A DNA stretch of 45,253 nt from Candidatus Gastranaerophilales bacterium (GCA_944323675.1 CALUTK010000007.1:1-45253), one strand, 5' to 3'. Shown: positions 33,143-40,313, numbered from the stretch's first letter. Made by a program: numbers and translations. The notes: a model not told the origin generated them from the letters alone.

Positions 33143-33826
33143 GTGAAATCTGGTATATTTGGATTTATTTTGGGAATTTTAACGGTCGGAATTGTACTTG
33201 CTGTACTGGCTTATTCGTCAGGCGGTGATATCGCAAAAGGGGATTTTGTTAAATATAAACTAACAAAAATTACACCGCATTCTGAGGAAACTCTGTTTGA
33301 ATTTGATATAAAAAATTCTCCTAAAAAATCTAAAAAGAATAGTGTTACAATAAGTGCAGCTCCTCTCGGCGGAAAATGTGTTATTAAACTGGGTAAGAGA
33401 AAATGTTTTACGGCGCCATTCAAGCCGAAACCGCTGACACTTGCCCAGTGTGAAAAACAAAAATCAAAACTCGGGATTAAAAATTGTTATTACTCTGTGG
33501 ATTACTGGGCAGGTGCTGTAAGTAAATGCGGCGGTGTAAAAAATATGCCTTCTATGGAGGAATTAGGATTGATTGCCGGTGCTTTTTATCAGGGAAATCC
33601 TTATATCGGTGAAAAAAGATCCGTTGAACTATTGAAATACAATCCGGAAGTTGTAAATCTATTGGGCTTAAAAGATGACAATTTCTGTCTCTGGTCGAAT
33701 GAGGAGTACGGTACTATAGGTGTAAGTGCCTCCGGAAGATGTTTCTTCCCTTCATATACGCATTTCTTTGTTGATTACTACAGAAAATTCAATAGCATTT
33801 CGGCAGTTTGTTTGACTGAGGAGTAG
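33143..33826 (+). CDS. Single-pass anchored protein with Lcl/DUF1566-like C-terminus
   Basis: The protein (about 227 residues) starts with a hydrophobic helix (SGIFGFILGILTVGIVLAVLAY), then an extracytoplasmic domain with several cysteines. The C-terminal part has the sequence pattern P-S-M-E-E-L-G-L-I, then L-W-S-N-E-E-Y and C-L-T-E-E, which resembles the DUF1566/Lcl-type domains of surface proteins. Start choice: GTG at 33143 with SD AGGAG 6 nt upstream. An upstream TTG at 33098 has none. It could be a pilin-like or tip protein. Not confirmed. Confidence 0.7.
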   Translation: MKSGIFGFILGILTVGIVLAVLAYSSGGDIAKGDFVKYKLTKITPHSEETLFEFDIKNSPKKSKKNSVTISAAPLGGKCVIKLGKRKCFTAPFKPKPLTLAQCEKQKSKLGIKNCYYSVDYWAGAVSKCGGVKNMPSMEELGLIAGAFYQGNPYIGEKRSVELLKYNPEVVNLLGLKDDNFCLWSNEEYGTIGVSASGRCFFPSYTHFFVDYYRKFNSISAVCLTEE

Positions 33827-33978
33827 GTATTAGCGGAACATCTGGTGGTCTTTTGCCGGCATTAAAACTTTGTTTAATATGAGCAGCAAGGCACAAAACC
33901 CCACAGAATCCAAAGGATTTTCAGGTTCAGCCACTTTACATTCTTGAAATAATTAATTAATTTTTATATAATTAATCT
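33827..33978. other. Short non-coding stretch before the permeases
   Basis: About 150 bp; no gene. The promoter of the ABC permeases is at its 3' end (33944-33972). Confidence 0.6.
33944..33972 (+). promoter_or_regulatory. Strong promoter of ABC permease genes
   Basis: TTGAAA (33944-33949), a 17-nt spacer and TATAAT (33967-33972) form a near-ideal sigma70 promoter. The start codon at 33979 follows the -10 box by 6 nt and no SD exists, so the message should be leaderless. Confidence 0.8.
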
Positions 33979-34851
33979 ATGTTTAAATATTACGGGAAAT
34001 ACGCACCTTATTTGTTTCTACTGCCTGCCGGAATTGTGCTTTTAATATTCTTTTTTATCCCGTTTTTTGATACATTTGTTCTGAGTTTTCAGGATTATTC
34101 TTCAAGTATCTATAATCCTGTCTGGATTGGCTTAGAAAATTATATAAAACTTTTTCAGAGCCCCGTATTTTATAAAGTTATGCTGAATACCTTTATTTAC
34201 CTGATTGTGGCAGTGCCTGTACTTGTTATATTCCCTTTGTTTGTGGCAATCCTGATAAATCAAAAAATCCGCGGGGTGACTCTATATAAAATACTTATTT
34301 ATCTGCCTGTAATTGTGTCTATTGTAGTTGCCGCAATTGCTTTTAAGTGGCTGTATGCAGATCAGGGAATTTTAAATTATATAGTTACATCGCTCGGGCT
34401 TCAATCTATCGGGTGGCTTACAGACCCTGACTGGGCTTTGTATTCCGTCATATGGGTTACTATATGGAAAGGTATCGGTTATTATATGATAATATATCTT
34501 GCTGCGCTGATGAGTGTTCCGAAAGAACTCTATGAAGCCAGTGATATTGATGGCGCTAATTTTTTAACAAAACACCTGACTGTCACAATCCCTCATATAA
34601 TGCCGACTATTGCACTTGTCTCTACTATAAGCGCGATTTCTGCTATGAAAGTTTTTGCGGAAATTTATGTTATGACAAAGGGCGGGCCTTTAAATTCCAG
34701 CAAGACAATCGTTTATTATATTTATGAAAGAGCATTTGAAAATCTGGATCTTGGTTATGCCTCTGCCATGGCGGTTGTTCTGCTTGCGGTTGTAATGGTG
34801 TTTTCTCTCATAAATATTTTCTGCTTTGAGCGGAATAAGTATCAAATTTAG
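33979..34851 (+). CDS. ABC sugar transporter permease, MalF/UgpA type
   Basis: The 290-residue protein has about six membrane helices and the EAA loop motif EASDIDGANFLTKHLTVTIPHIMP (cytoplasmic loop that contacts the ATPase). This is typical of CUT1 carbohydrate importers. The second permease follows 16 bp downstream. No ATPase or binding protein is in the window, so the substrate cannot be predicted. It is preceded by a strong leaderless-type promoter. Confidence 0.93.
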   Translation: MFKYYGKYAPYLFLLPAGIVLLIFFFIPFFDTFVLSFQDYSSSIYNPVWIGLENYIKLFQSPVFYKVMLNTFIYLIVAVPVLVIFPLFVAILINQKIRGVTLYKILIYLPVIVSIVVAAIAFKWLYADQGILNYIVTSLGLQSIGWLTDPDWALYSVIWVTIWKGIGYYMIIYLAALMSVPKELYEASDIDGANFLTKHLTVTIPHIMPTIALVSTISAISAMKVFAEIYVMTKGGPLNSSKTIVYYIYERAFENLDLGYASAMAVVLLAVVMVFSLINIFCFERNKYQI

Positions 34852-34867
34852 GTGAAAGGTTGAACAG

Positions 34868-35713
34868 TTGAAAAGTTTAAAAATTAAAAATATATATATT
34901 CATATAATACTTATTGCAGTCTCTTTATTATCAATATTTCCTTTTATCTGGCTGATATCTACATCCTTAAAAGGCCCTGATGAAAATATTTTTGCCTATC
35001 CGCCTTCTATAATTCCTTCTGATTTTACGTGGGCGAATTATACCGGAGTGTGGGATAAGGTAGATTTTATCGGATATTTTGTAAACAGTATGATTGTCGC
35101 GGGCGGTACGGTTTTGCTTAATCTTGTTCTTTCCGCAATGGCAGGGTACCCGCTTGCAAGGATGGAATTTAAAGGCAAAAAGATTGCGTTCTTTTCAATT
35201 CTTGCGACTATAATGATACCGTTTCAGGCAATTATGCTGCCTGTGTATCTTATAACTTTGAAACTTCACCTTGTGGACAGCGTGAATAATTTTGCGGGTT
35301 ATGTCGGCTTAATAATGCCGTTTGCGGTTAGTGCTTTTGGAATATTCCTTATGCGTCAGGCATTTCTTGGAATTCCGCGGGAAATGGAGGAGGCGGCAAT
35401 TGTGGATGGCTGTACTGTCTGGCAGTTGTTTACAAAAGTTTTGATTCCTATGGTAAAGCCATCGCTTGCTGTTCTTGCTATCTTTACTTTTATTGGTTCG
35501 TGGGGCGAATTCCTGTGGCCGAGCATTGTTTTGACAAAAGAAGCTATGTACACTCTCCCTGTCGGGGTAAATAACTTACAGGGAATGTTTAGTTCAAACT
35601 GGCGCTTTATTGCAGCTGGATCCATACTTTCTACTATCCCGATTTTAATATTTTTCTTATGTATGCAAAGATATTTTATCTCAGGTGAAAACGAAGGAGC
35701 TGTTAAAGGCTAA
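34868..35713 (+). CDS. ABC sugar transporter permease, MalG/UgpE type
   Basis: The 281-residue partner permease has six membrane helices and the EAA loop EEAAIVDGCTVWQLFTKVLIPM. It begins with TTG at 34868, with SD AAAGG about 8 nt before. The gene is 16 bp after the first permease; the two form the membrane channel of a CUT1 importer. Confidence 0.93.
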   Translation: MKSLKIKNIYIHIILIAVSLLSIFPFIWLISTSLKGPDENIFAYPPSIIPSDFTWANYTGVWDKVDFIGYFVNSMIVAGGTVLLNLVLSAMAGYPLARMEFKGKKIAFFSILATIMIPFQAIMLPVYLITLKLHLVDSVNNFAGYVGLIMPFAVSAFGIFLMRQAFLGIPREMEEAAIVDGCTVWQLFTKVLIPMVKPSLAVLAIFTFIGSWGEFLWPSIVLTKEAMYTLPVGVNNLQGMFSSNWRFIAAGSILSTIPILIFFLCMQRYFISGENEGAVKG

Positions 35714-35846
35714 AGTGTCTATTTTACTTCAATAAAGTTTCGAAATTTCGGGAGAATTTTGCGATAATGGACGTGAGTTAAATTTTTGAGTGGCTTTCAA
35801 AAGGTCAGCCGCTTTAGCTTTTATTCCGGTAAAAATCTAAAAGCCG
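35714..35846. other. Short non-coding stretch
   Basis: About 130 bp lie between convergent genes (permease and MarR regulator). No clear terminator hairpin is visible. Confidence 0.5.
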
Positions 35847-36311
35847 TTAGTATTCAGTGTCAGAAAGGGAAATCAGGATATTTCTCACCTTCAAAAGTGT
35901 TCTGGTAAATGTTACAAGTTCGCTTTCTGTCAGAAATTTCGTCAGAATGCCCACCATTTTGTCGTTTTTCGGCGCTATGTCCTGATACACTCTGCTCCCG
36001 TCTTTTGTAAGTTCGTAATGATTTACCTGAATGTCCTTGCCGTTATTTTTAACTTCTTTTATAAGCCGTTTTTTAATAAGTTTTGACAGAAGCTTTTCAA
36101 TGTAACCCCGTTCTTTAAAAAGAGTCTTAGCAAGCGTGTTTTTGTCAATATGCGGATAACATATAAGAGTATCAAGCAGAATATACTCCGCCAGTGTAAT
36201 GCGATTTTTTACTTCCCGATTAAAATAATTTTCCGCAAGCGCGTTGAAAATTTTAGCGGTGATTTCAAGCTGAAACGTCAAACTGTTGATAAAACGTACT
36301 AATCTGTTCAT
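35847..36311 (-). CDS. MarR-type winged-helix regulator 1
   Basis: The 154-residue protein has the MarR layout: dimer helices at both ends and a winged helix at about 38-115 with I-D-K-N-T-L-A-K-T-L, R-G-Y-I-E-K-L-L-S-K-L and the wing K-N-N-G-K-D-I-Q-V. These regulators usually repress genes and respond to small ligands. SD AGAGG precedes the ATG. A second MarR gene lies 98 bp upstream on the same strand, so the two could have arisen by duplication, though sequence identity is not high. Confidence 0.87.
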   Translation of the reverse strand: MNRLVRFINSLTFQLEITAKIFNALAENYFNREVKNRITLAEYILLDTLICYPHIDKNTLAKTLFKERGYIEKLLSKLIKKRLIKEVKNNGKDIQVNHYELTKDGSRVYQDIAPKNDKMVGILTKFLTESELVTFTRTLLKVRNILISLSDTEY

Positions 36312-36409
36312 AGGTAACCTCTAATCTCGTGTTTAAGTAAGGCTGTATAATTTTCTACCTATTGAATTTAATACTATTTTTTCAAAAGTCAACAAAAATT
36401 GAAAATTTT

Positions 36410-36886
36410 TTAAAAAATAATTTCATTATTTTCGAGTATTTTATTTTTTAATTTTTCTAAAAGATACAGAAAATCATCCATTTCCTTGTCGGAAAATTCG
36501 GCTAAAACCTTTGTTCCGAGCTGACGGAAAGCCTCATCGGTTTCTGCGTACAGCTTTTTCCCCTGTTCAGTTAATGCTGTGCGTTTCACCATCATATTGT
36601 TATGAGTGTTCACAGTACGCGTTATAAGACCTTTTTGCTCCATTTCGTTAAGAATTTTGCCAATATGTGCTTTTCCTTTATAAACAAGCTTTGCAAGGTC
36701 ACTCTGCGAAAGCGACGGGTCTGCTATAATATGGCTAAGAATACGGAATTCGTCTAAATCAAGAATGCTTGTCACATAATTTTTATAATAGTTTCTTGCC
36801 ATCAATTCTGAAATTCTGGCGGTTTCTGCAAGCTTGAAAGGGAGACCTTCAATAAAAGGAATACCTTTAGTCCTGTCTTTATCCAT
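36410..36886 (-). CDS. MarR-type winged-helix regulator 2
   Basis: The 158-residue protein has the MarR pattern (L-S-Q-S-D-L-A-K-L-V, K-A-H-I-G-K-I-L-N-E-M-E-Q-K-G-L-I, the wing N-T-H-N-N-M-M-V-K-R-T-A-L-T). The ATG at 36886 is preceded by AAAGGTG; a TTG nine nt upstream is too close to it. It is the promoter-proximal gene of the two. Confidence 0.88.
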   Translation of the reverse strand: MDKDRTKGIPFIEGLPFKLAETARISELMARNYYKNYVTSILDLDEFRILSHIIADPSLSQSDLAKLVYKGKAHIGKILNEMEQKGLITRTVNTHNNMMVKRTALTEQGKKLYAETDEAFRQLGTKVLAEFSDKEMDDFLYLLEKLKNKILENNEIIF

Positions 36887-37080
36887 AATAATCAATCACC
36901 TTTCAATCCATAATAATAACATTGAGACCATCTTTTTACAATATTGGTAGAAATTTCTACATGTAAATTTTTCTTCATATTAGATTGAATTGACTAAAGA
37001 TTTGAATAAAAAGTTCCGACAAAGGGACTTGATTTAAGTGTTAGGTTTAACATAAACTCACCTCACTACGACATTGGGTC

Positions 37081-37114
37081 AAAGCACTTCAAAAATCTTA
37101 TTTGGAGTGCTTTT
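37081..37114 (-). terminator. Terminator after the DedA gene
   Basis: AAAGCACTTC (37081-37090) pairs with GGAGTGCTTT (37104-37113), leaving a loop of about 13 nt. It lies just 3' of the minus-strand DedA gene. Confidence 0.65.
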
Positions 37115-37117
37115 TAT

Positions 37118-37744
37118 TTAAGATTCCCTGAGGTGTTTGATGTGTTTATAGATGTAAATTGCACCCAAAATACCAAAAATCAGGACAATTGCAATATCAA
37201 ATTTATGCCAGATGTGTTTGAAAGCTTCCATATTCTGCCCCATTTTTACGCCGACATAAACAAGCGCATAACTCCACACAAGGGAACCTAAAAACGTAAG
37301 GGTAAAAAAGACTCTCTTTCTTGCCCTTAAAATTCCGGCAGGAAGCGAGATGAAAGTTCTTACAACCGGAAGCATTCTGCATAAGAAAAATGCCCAGTCA
37401 CCGTATTTTTCAACCCATTTGTCGGCTTCTTCCAGGTCTTTTCTTGACACAAGGAAGTATTTTCCGTATTTTTCAACGAATTTTCTTCCGCCGAAATACC
37501 CGAGGTAATAAGAAGGGATTGACCCGAGCACGCACCCGAAAGCACCTGCCAGTGCTGCGACATGGAAATTCATTTCTCCCTTGCTCACAATATATCCTGC
37601 AAAAGGCAAGACGGCTTCGCTTGGAAGCGGGATGTTACACGATTCTATAGCCATTAAAAGGCTTATACCCCAAGGTCCCATATGAGTTATTACGTGTTCT
37701 ATAAAATCTATTAGAAATCCCAGTATTGAATTAATGAATTCCAT
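37118..37744 (-). CDS. DedA-family membrane protein
   Basis: The 208-residue protein has the DedA/SNARE-associated pattern: E-S-C-N-I-P-L-P-S-E near 34-43, the central F-G-C-V-L-G-S-I-P-S-Y-Y-L-G-Y-F-G-G-R region, and a conserved RMLPVVRTFISLPAG loop with functional arginines. DedA proteins are membrane transporters/flippases linked to undecaprenyl phosphate or lipid movement and envelope integrity. SD AGGAGGAG precedes the ATG. A terminator follows. Confidence 0.93.
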   Translation of the reverse strand: MEFINSILGFLIDFIEHVITHMGPWGISLLMAIESCNIPLPSEAVLPFAGYIVSKGEMNFHVAALAGAFGCVLGSIPSYYLGYFGGRKFVEKYGKYFLVSRKDLEEADKWVEKYGDWAFFLCRMLPVVRTFISLPAGILRARKRVFFTLTFLGSLVWSYALVYVGVKMGQNMEAFKHIWHKFDIAIVLIFGILGAIYIYKHIKHLRES

Positions 37745-37856
37745 GCTCTCCTCCTAGTTAACCAGTTCATTATACCAAAAGCAAAAGGATTATTAGGAGT
37801 TTGTAAAGTTTTTTATTGTTTGTGATTATTGAGATACTGCAGAAATTTTTATACGC

Positions 37857-37885
37857 TTGTAAAATGTAATCTTCAGTGCTAGAAT
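37857..37885 (+). promoter_or_regulatory. Promoter of tRNA-Glu
   Basis: TTGTAA (37857-37862), 17 nt, TAGAAT (37880-37885); the tRNA begins 11 nt later. Confidence 0.7.
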
Positions 37886-37895
37886 AAAGTTACAA

Positions 37896-37967
37896 AGCGG
37901 TATCGTCTAGTGGTTAGGACGGGAGATTCTCATTCTCCAAACAGGGGTTCAATTCCCCTTACCGCCG
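37896..37967 (+). tRNA. tRNA-Glu(CUC)
   Basis: The anticodon arm GGAGA/TCTCC encloses loop TTCTCAT, giving CTC (glutamate, GAG codon). The D arm CGTCTAGTGGTTAGGAC and T arm AGGGG-TTCAATT-CCCCT are standard. The acceptor AGCGGTA pairs with TACCGCC except at the terminal position (A1 against C72). The usual pair in tRNA-Glu is G1-C72. No CCA encoded. Confidence 0.92.
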
Positions 37968-37970
37968 AAT

Positions 37971-38005
37971 AAAAAGGAGAATGCACCTGTTGTATTCTCC
38001 TTTTT
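37971..38005 (+). terminator. Terminator after tRNA-Glu
   Basis: AAAAAGGAGAAT (37971-37982) pairs with ATTCTCCTTTTT (37994-38005); a T-rich right arm provides the U tract. Confidence 0.85.
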
Positions 38006-38009
38006 ATTT

Positions 38010-38182
38010 AGGATAAATGGCGCATCGGAACCCCACAAGTCAGAGACTTGTCAGGGGTTCAGCGGATTTGCGGACGGACGTCAGTCCGGATAGCGAACGG
38101 ATTGAGCCGTCAGGAGCTATGCTCCGAAGGCGAAACTCCGTGAGCATGGAGCAAATCCAAGAAAATTTCCCTTACCGCCGAA
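38010..38182 (+). repeat. tRNA-linked structured repeat element, copy 2
   Basis: The stretch shares the blocks GCGGATTT, GTCCGGATAGCGA, ATTGAGCC, GCCGTCAGG and AAATCCAAGA with copy 1. Hairpins: GAACCCC/GGGGTTC, GGAC/GTCC, GGAGC/GCTCC, CTCC/GGAG. GGATTT (38064-38069) can pair with AAATCC (38153-38158). The element ends with ATTTCCCTTACCGCCGAA (38165-38182), matching the tRNA-Glu 3' end (37952-37969) at 17 of 18 positions. Same architecture, different stem sequences from copy 1. Confidence 0.8.
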
Positions 38183-38213
38183 AACTTTCTTTTTAACCCA
38201 AAAAGAAAGTTTT
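38181..38213. terminator. Strong AT-rich hairpin
   Basis: AAAACTTTCTTTTT (38181-38194) and AAAAAGAAAGTTTT (38200-38213) form a 14-bp stem around ACCC-type loop. It follows the tRNA-linked element. Confidence 0.75.
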
Positions 38214-38265
38214 ACAAAGAAAAAGTAACACCAGGGTTTTGTATATTTTTAACGGAATTGAACTT

Positions 38266-38350
38266 AGGGGTTCCGCGGATTTGCACTTTGCCGAACAAAA
38301 CAATCCGGTGAATTGTTTTGTGAAATGGGACTTAAGTCCGGATGGTAAGT
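38266..38350 (+). repeat. tRNA-linked element, partial copy 3
   Basis: AGGGGTTCCGCGGATTTGC matches the corresponding part of copy 2 at almost all positions, and GCACTTTGCCGAACAAAAC matches copy 1. Hairpins CACTTT..CAAAACAATT/AATTGTTTTG..AAATGG and GGACTT/AAGTCC are present. GTCCGGAT remains, but the 3' blocks (ATTGAGCC and AAATCC) and a tRNA 3' end are missing. Confidence 0.7.
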
Positions 38351-38542
38351 GGTCGATTAAATTATATAGTCTTTATACATGTAACTAATGCAATTATTTA
38401 ACGGCATCCTGTACTACTTATTTTAAGTTTGTTGTTTGTATAATAGCTGTTGGTTGGGCACATTTTATACTTGCCCAACAACAATTTCCTTTCCGGCAGG
38501 GAGATTGAAGAAAGCTTGCCACCATAAAGTTTCTCCCATTGC

Positions 38543-38669
38543 CGTCATTCCTGGCTCCGACCCGGAATCGTATTATTGTTGCAGGCGTCGGTCCTGCGAT
38601 TCCGGATAGCCAGAAAAACAAGATTTCAGCATTTGCTTCAATCTGTTTTTCTAAGCTTCCGGAATGACG
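38543..38669 (+). repeat. 127-bp MITE-like element, copy C
   Basis: Bounded by CGTCATTCCTGG and TTCCGGAATGACG, the same outer bases as copy A at 6906 and of identical length; the interior is more diverged (GCGATTCCGGATAGCCAGAAAAAC). Confidence 0.8.
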
Positions 38670-38706
38670 TGACCTTTTATAGGGTATACTACACCGCTAA
38701 AAAAAA

Positions 38707-39120
38707 TTATATAGACCTGTAGTACCCTCTTACTTCAGTACCGTCGCTTCTGGTGTAAGGTTTAACGTAGATAGTTTTACCGGTAAGGCTTGCTCCCAAT
38801 GAGTGACCTCCTAATGTTATATTAGCCTTTGGAAACATTTTTTTAGCATCCATATACAAGTTGTGAGCTTCTGTTTGTTGATTTGGGATAGATACAAATC
38901 CCATTTGAATATCATCTTTCAAAAAGTCTTTTAGCTGGTTTGTTCCTGCATATATGACAGCTACTTCATTTCCGTTTTTATAAATAGCCCCTTGAAAACC
39001 GGTCTTTGAATTTGGGACATATTTTATAAGTTGCCACCCGTTTGTTGTTTTATGTTTGTCAGGTGCATATACATTTTCTGATAACATTTTAATATCTTCG
39101 TGTAATTTATATTTTTCCAT
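38707..39120 (-). CDS. Short lipase-like protein with a foreign C-terminal tail
   Basis: The 137-residue protein resembles the first half of class 3 lipases / Mbeg1-type hydrolases: a start region with N-G-W-Q-L-I-K-Y, the segment A-V-I-Y-A-G-T-N, and the nucleophile elbow GGHSLGAS at 104-111 with S107. The domain then stops: no catalytic Asp or His follows, and the last 20 residues (KTIYVKPYTRSDGTEVRGYY, then RSI) are a tail seen in unrelated proteins of bacteria and phages ('Y-x-R-x-D-G-T-x-V-x-x-Y-x-R-S'). Catalysis therefore looks impossible, unless the partner half is elsewhere. SD AAAGGAG is good. It is divergent from a small membrane gene. A toxin-immunity remnant is one possibility. 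Confidence 0.72.
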   Translation of the reverse strand: MEKYKLHEDIKMLSENVYAPDKHKTTNGWQLIKYVPNSKTGFQGAIYKNGNEVAVIYAGTNQLKDFLKDDIQMGFVSIPNQQTEAHNLYMDAKKMFPKANITLGGHSLGASLTGKTIYVKPYTRSDGTEVRGYYRSI

Positions 39121-39150
39121 ATTTTTCTCCTTTTATGTTAAATTTAAAGT

Positions 39151-39516
39151 ATGAATATTTTTAAAATCAGTAAAAATATGTCTTTGAATATTTTTTCAAT
39201 AGTTGGTTATGTTAATATAATCTGGCAAATAATTTTTGTTAAGCAAGTTGTGGAAAATTTCAATATTCTTCAAACAGATGCTTCTGCTATAACCGGCAGG
39301 GTAATGCTTACCGGTTGTAATATAATCATAGGGTCAATTATTATTTTATTCTTTAGTATTGCATCATTGACTGAACGCATGATAAGTACGCATGCGTTTT
39401 TTAAAATAAATGAGGAATATAAGAGGAATAAGTTTGCTATTATATATTTTTACTGCGGCATAGCAGGGAACATTTTGCCATTTATATTATCTTTTGTTGT
39501 TCTTAAATTTTCATAG
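39151..39516 (+). CDS. Small membrane protein A (three helices)
   Basis: The 121-residue protein has three hydrophobic helices (about 15-33, 50-73, 95-118). No family recognised. TTAAAT lies 7 nt before the ATG and no SD exists, so it could be leaderless. It is divergent from the lipase-like gene (31 bp) and followed by a 70-bp repeat with a leftward promoter. Such a small membrane protein next to a truncated hydrolase fits an immunity role, but this is a guess. Confidence 0.6.
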   Translation: MNIFKISKNMSLNIFSIVGYVNIIWQIIFVKQVVENFNILQTDASAITGRVMLTGCNIIIGSIIILFFSIASLTERMISTHAFFKINEEYKRNKFAIIYFYCGIAGNILPFILSFVVLKFS

Positions 39517-39543
39517 GCATCACTCCTTTAGCAGGTTGAACTG

Positions 39544-39561
39544 TGATACGATGACGTATCA
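39544..39561. repeat. Small perfect palindrome
   Basis: TGATACG, a 4-nt loop, CGTATCA. It is located just 3' of small membrane gene A; no T-run, so it is not a typical terminator. Confidence 0.5.
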
Positions 39562-39566
39562 AAATG

Positions 39567-39636
39567 TACAAAACTAAAAATGAGTGGTGTTAGATGTATT
39601 ATACCATTAGGTTTCAAAAACCGTCAATGTTGTGAG
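39567..39636. repeat. 70-bp perfect direct repeat, copy 1
   Basis: The 70 bp are identical to 40175-40244. On the minus strand each contains TTGACG, 18 nt and TATAAT, a strong promoter pointing left. It is separated from the second copy by 538 bp carrying small membrane gene B. Confidence 0.95.
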
Positions 39637-39713
39637 TTTAGTTTTAATTTCATCATTTAACTTTTTCATAATATTTCCTTTCATTTTGTAAGTAAATGTG
39701 TTAAAATTTGGCT

Positions 39714-40118
39714 ATGAAAATTCCAAATTTAAGAAAATATTTTTTTCTAAACGTAGCTGCAATACTAAGTGTATTCTTCTGGAACTCTATTTATGCATTT
39801 AGAACAGCCAACATTCCGCCGGTATATGGTTGGGAAGATCCAATTATAACACCAGGATTGGAATACAGGGCAGCTATATTTCTCTGGGGAATTCTTCTTC
39901 TGGCTAGTTTAGGTTTAGCTGTAGTTGAAATCCTAATCAGACACTTCGTTATAAAAAAATATTTTCATTTTAGAATAAACTTGACTTTAACACTGCCGAA
40001 AATTATAGATATACTATATTCCTTTGTATTTTATATCGGACTTTTCTGTGCAGTTTTACCGGCAGTATTGCTAGGATATTTTTTAATTGTTATGCAACTT
40101 GAATTTTTGTTTAGTTAA
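39714..40118 (+). CDS. Small membrane protein B (three helices)
   Basis: The 134-residue protein has three hydrophobic helices (about 9-25, 50-75, 100-130) and is not recognised. ATG at 39714 has TAAAAT about 6 nt upstream and no SD; TTG six bases further up is unlikely. The gene is flanked by 70-bp direct repeats. Sequence similarity to gene A is limited, but both have three helices, similar size and a leftward promoter repeat behind them. Confidence 0.6.
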   Translation: MKIPNLRKYFFLNVAAILSVFFWNSIYAFRTANIPPVYGWEDPIITPGLEYRAAIFLWGILLLASLGLAVVEILIRHFVIKKYFHFRINLTLTLPKIIDILYSFVFYIGLFCAVLPAVLLGYFLIVMQLEFLFS

Positions 40119-40174
40119 TTTACTGTAGAGTTAACATGTTTTCATAATCATAGTAATTTCTCCTTTAGTTAAGA

Positions 40175-40244
40175 TACAAAACTAAAAATGAGTGGTGTTA
40201 GATGTATTATACCATTAGGTTTCAAAAACCGTCAATGTTGTGAG
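40175..40244. repeat. 70-bp perfect direct repeat, copy 2
   Basis: Identical to 39567-39636; see there. The leftward promoter (TATAAT at plus 40206-40211, TTGACG at 40230-40235) is 55-60 nt from an SD (AAAGGAG) and an ATG at 40151 followed by a stop after six codons. Confidence 0.95.
40206..40235 (-). promoter_or_regulatory. Leftward promoter within 70-bp repeat copy 2
   Basis: TTGACG, 18-nt spacer, TATAAT on the minus strand. The same motif in copy 1 is at 39598-39627. Confidence 0.7.
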
Positions 40245-40259
40245 AGAATTTCTAAAATA

Positions 40260-40289
40260 TTGACAAGGGAAATATTTCAGGGGTATAAT
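40260..40289 (+). promoter_or_regulatory. Consensus promoter for the tRNA-Thr unit
   Basis: Perfect TTGACA (40260-40265) and TATAAT (40284-40289) with an 18-nt spacer. The tRNA-Thr gene is 180 nt downstream, behind two partial tRNA copies. Confidence 0.85.
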
Positions 40290-40313
40290 TAAGCTACCGT
40301 TAAAACAGAAAAG

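Larger units (their letters stand above)
38183..38706. other. Gene-free repeat-rich stretch of about 520 bp
   Basis: It holds the hairpin above, copy 3 of the tRNA-linked element (38266-38350), the GTTGGGCA/TGCCCAAC hairpin (38453-38479) and the 127-bp element (38543-38669). No gene visible. Confidence 0.75.
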
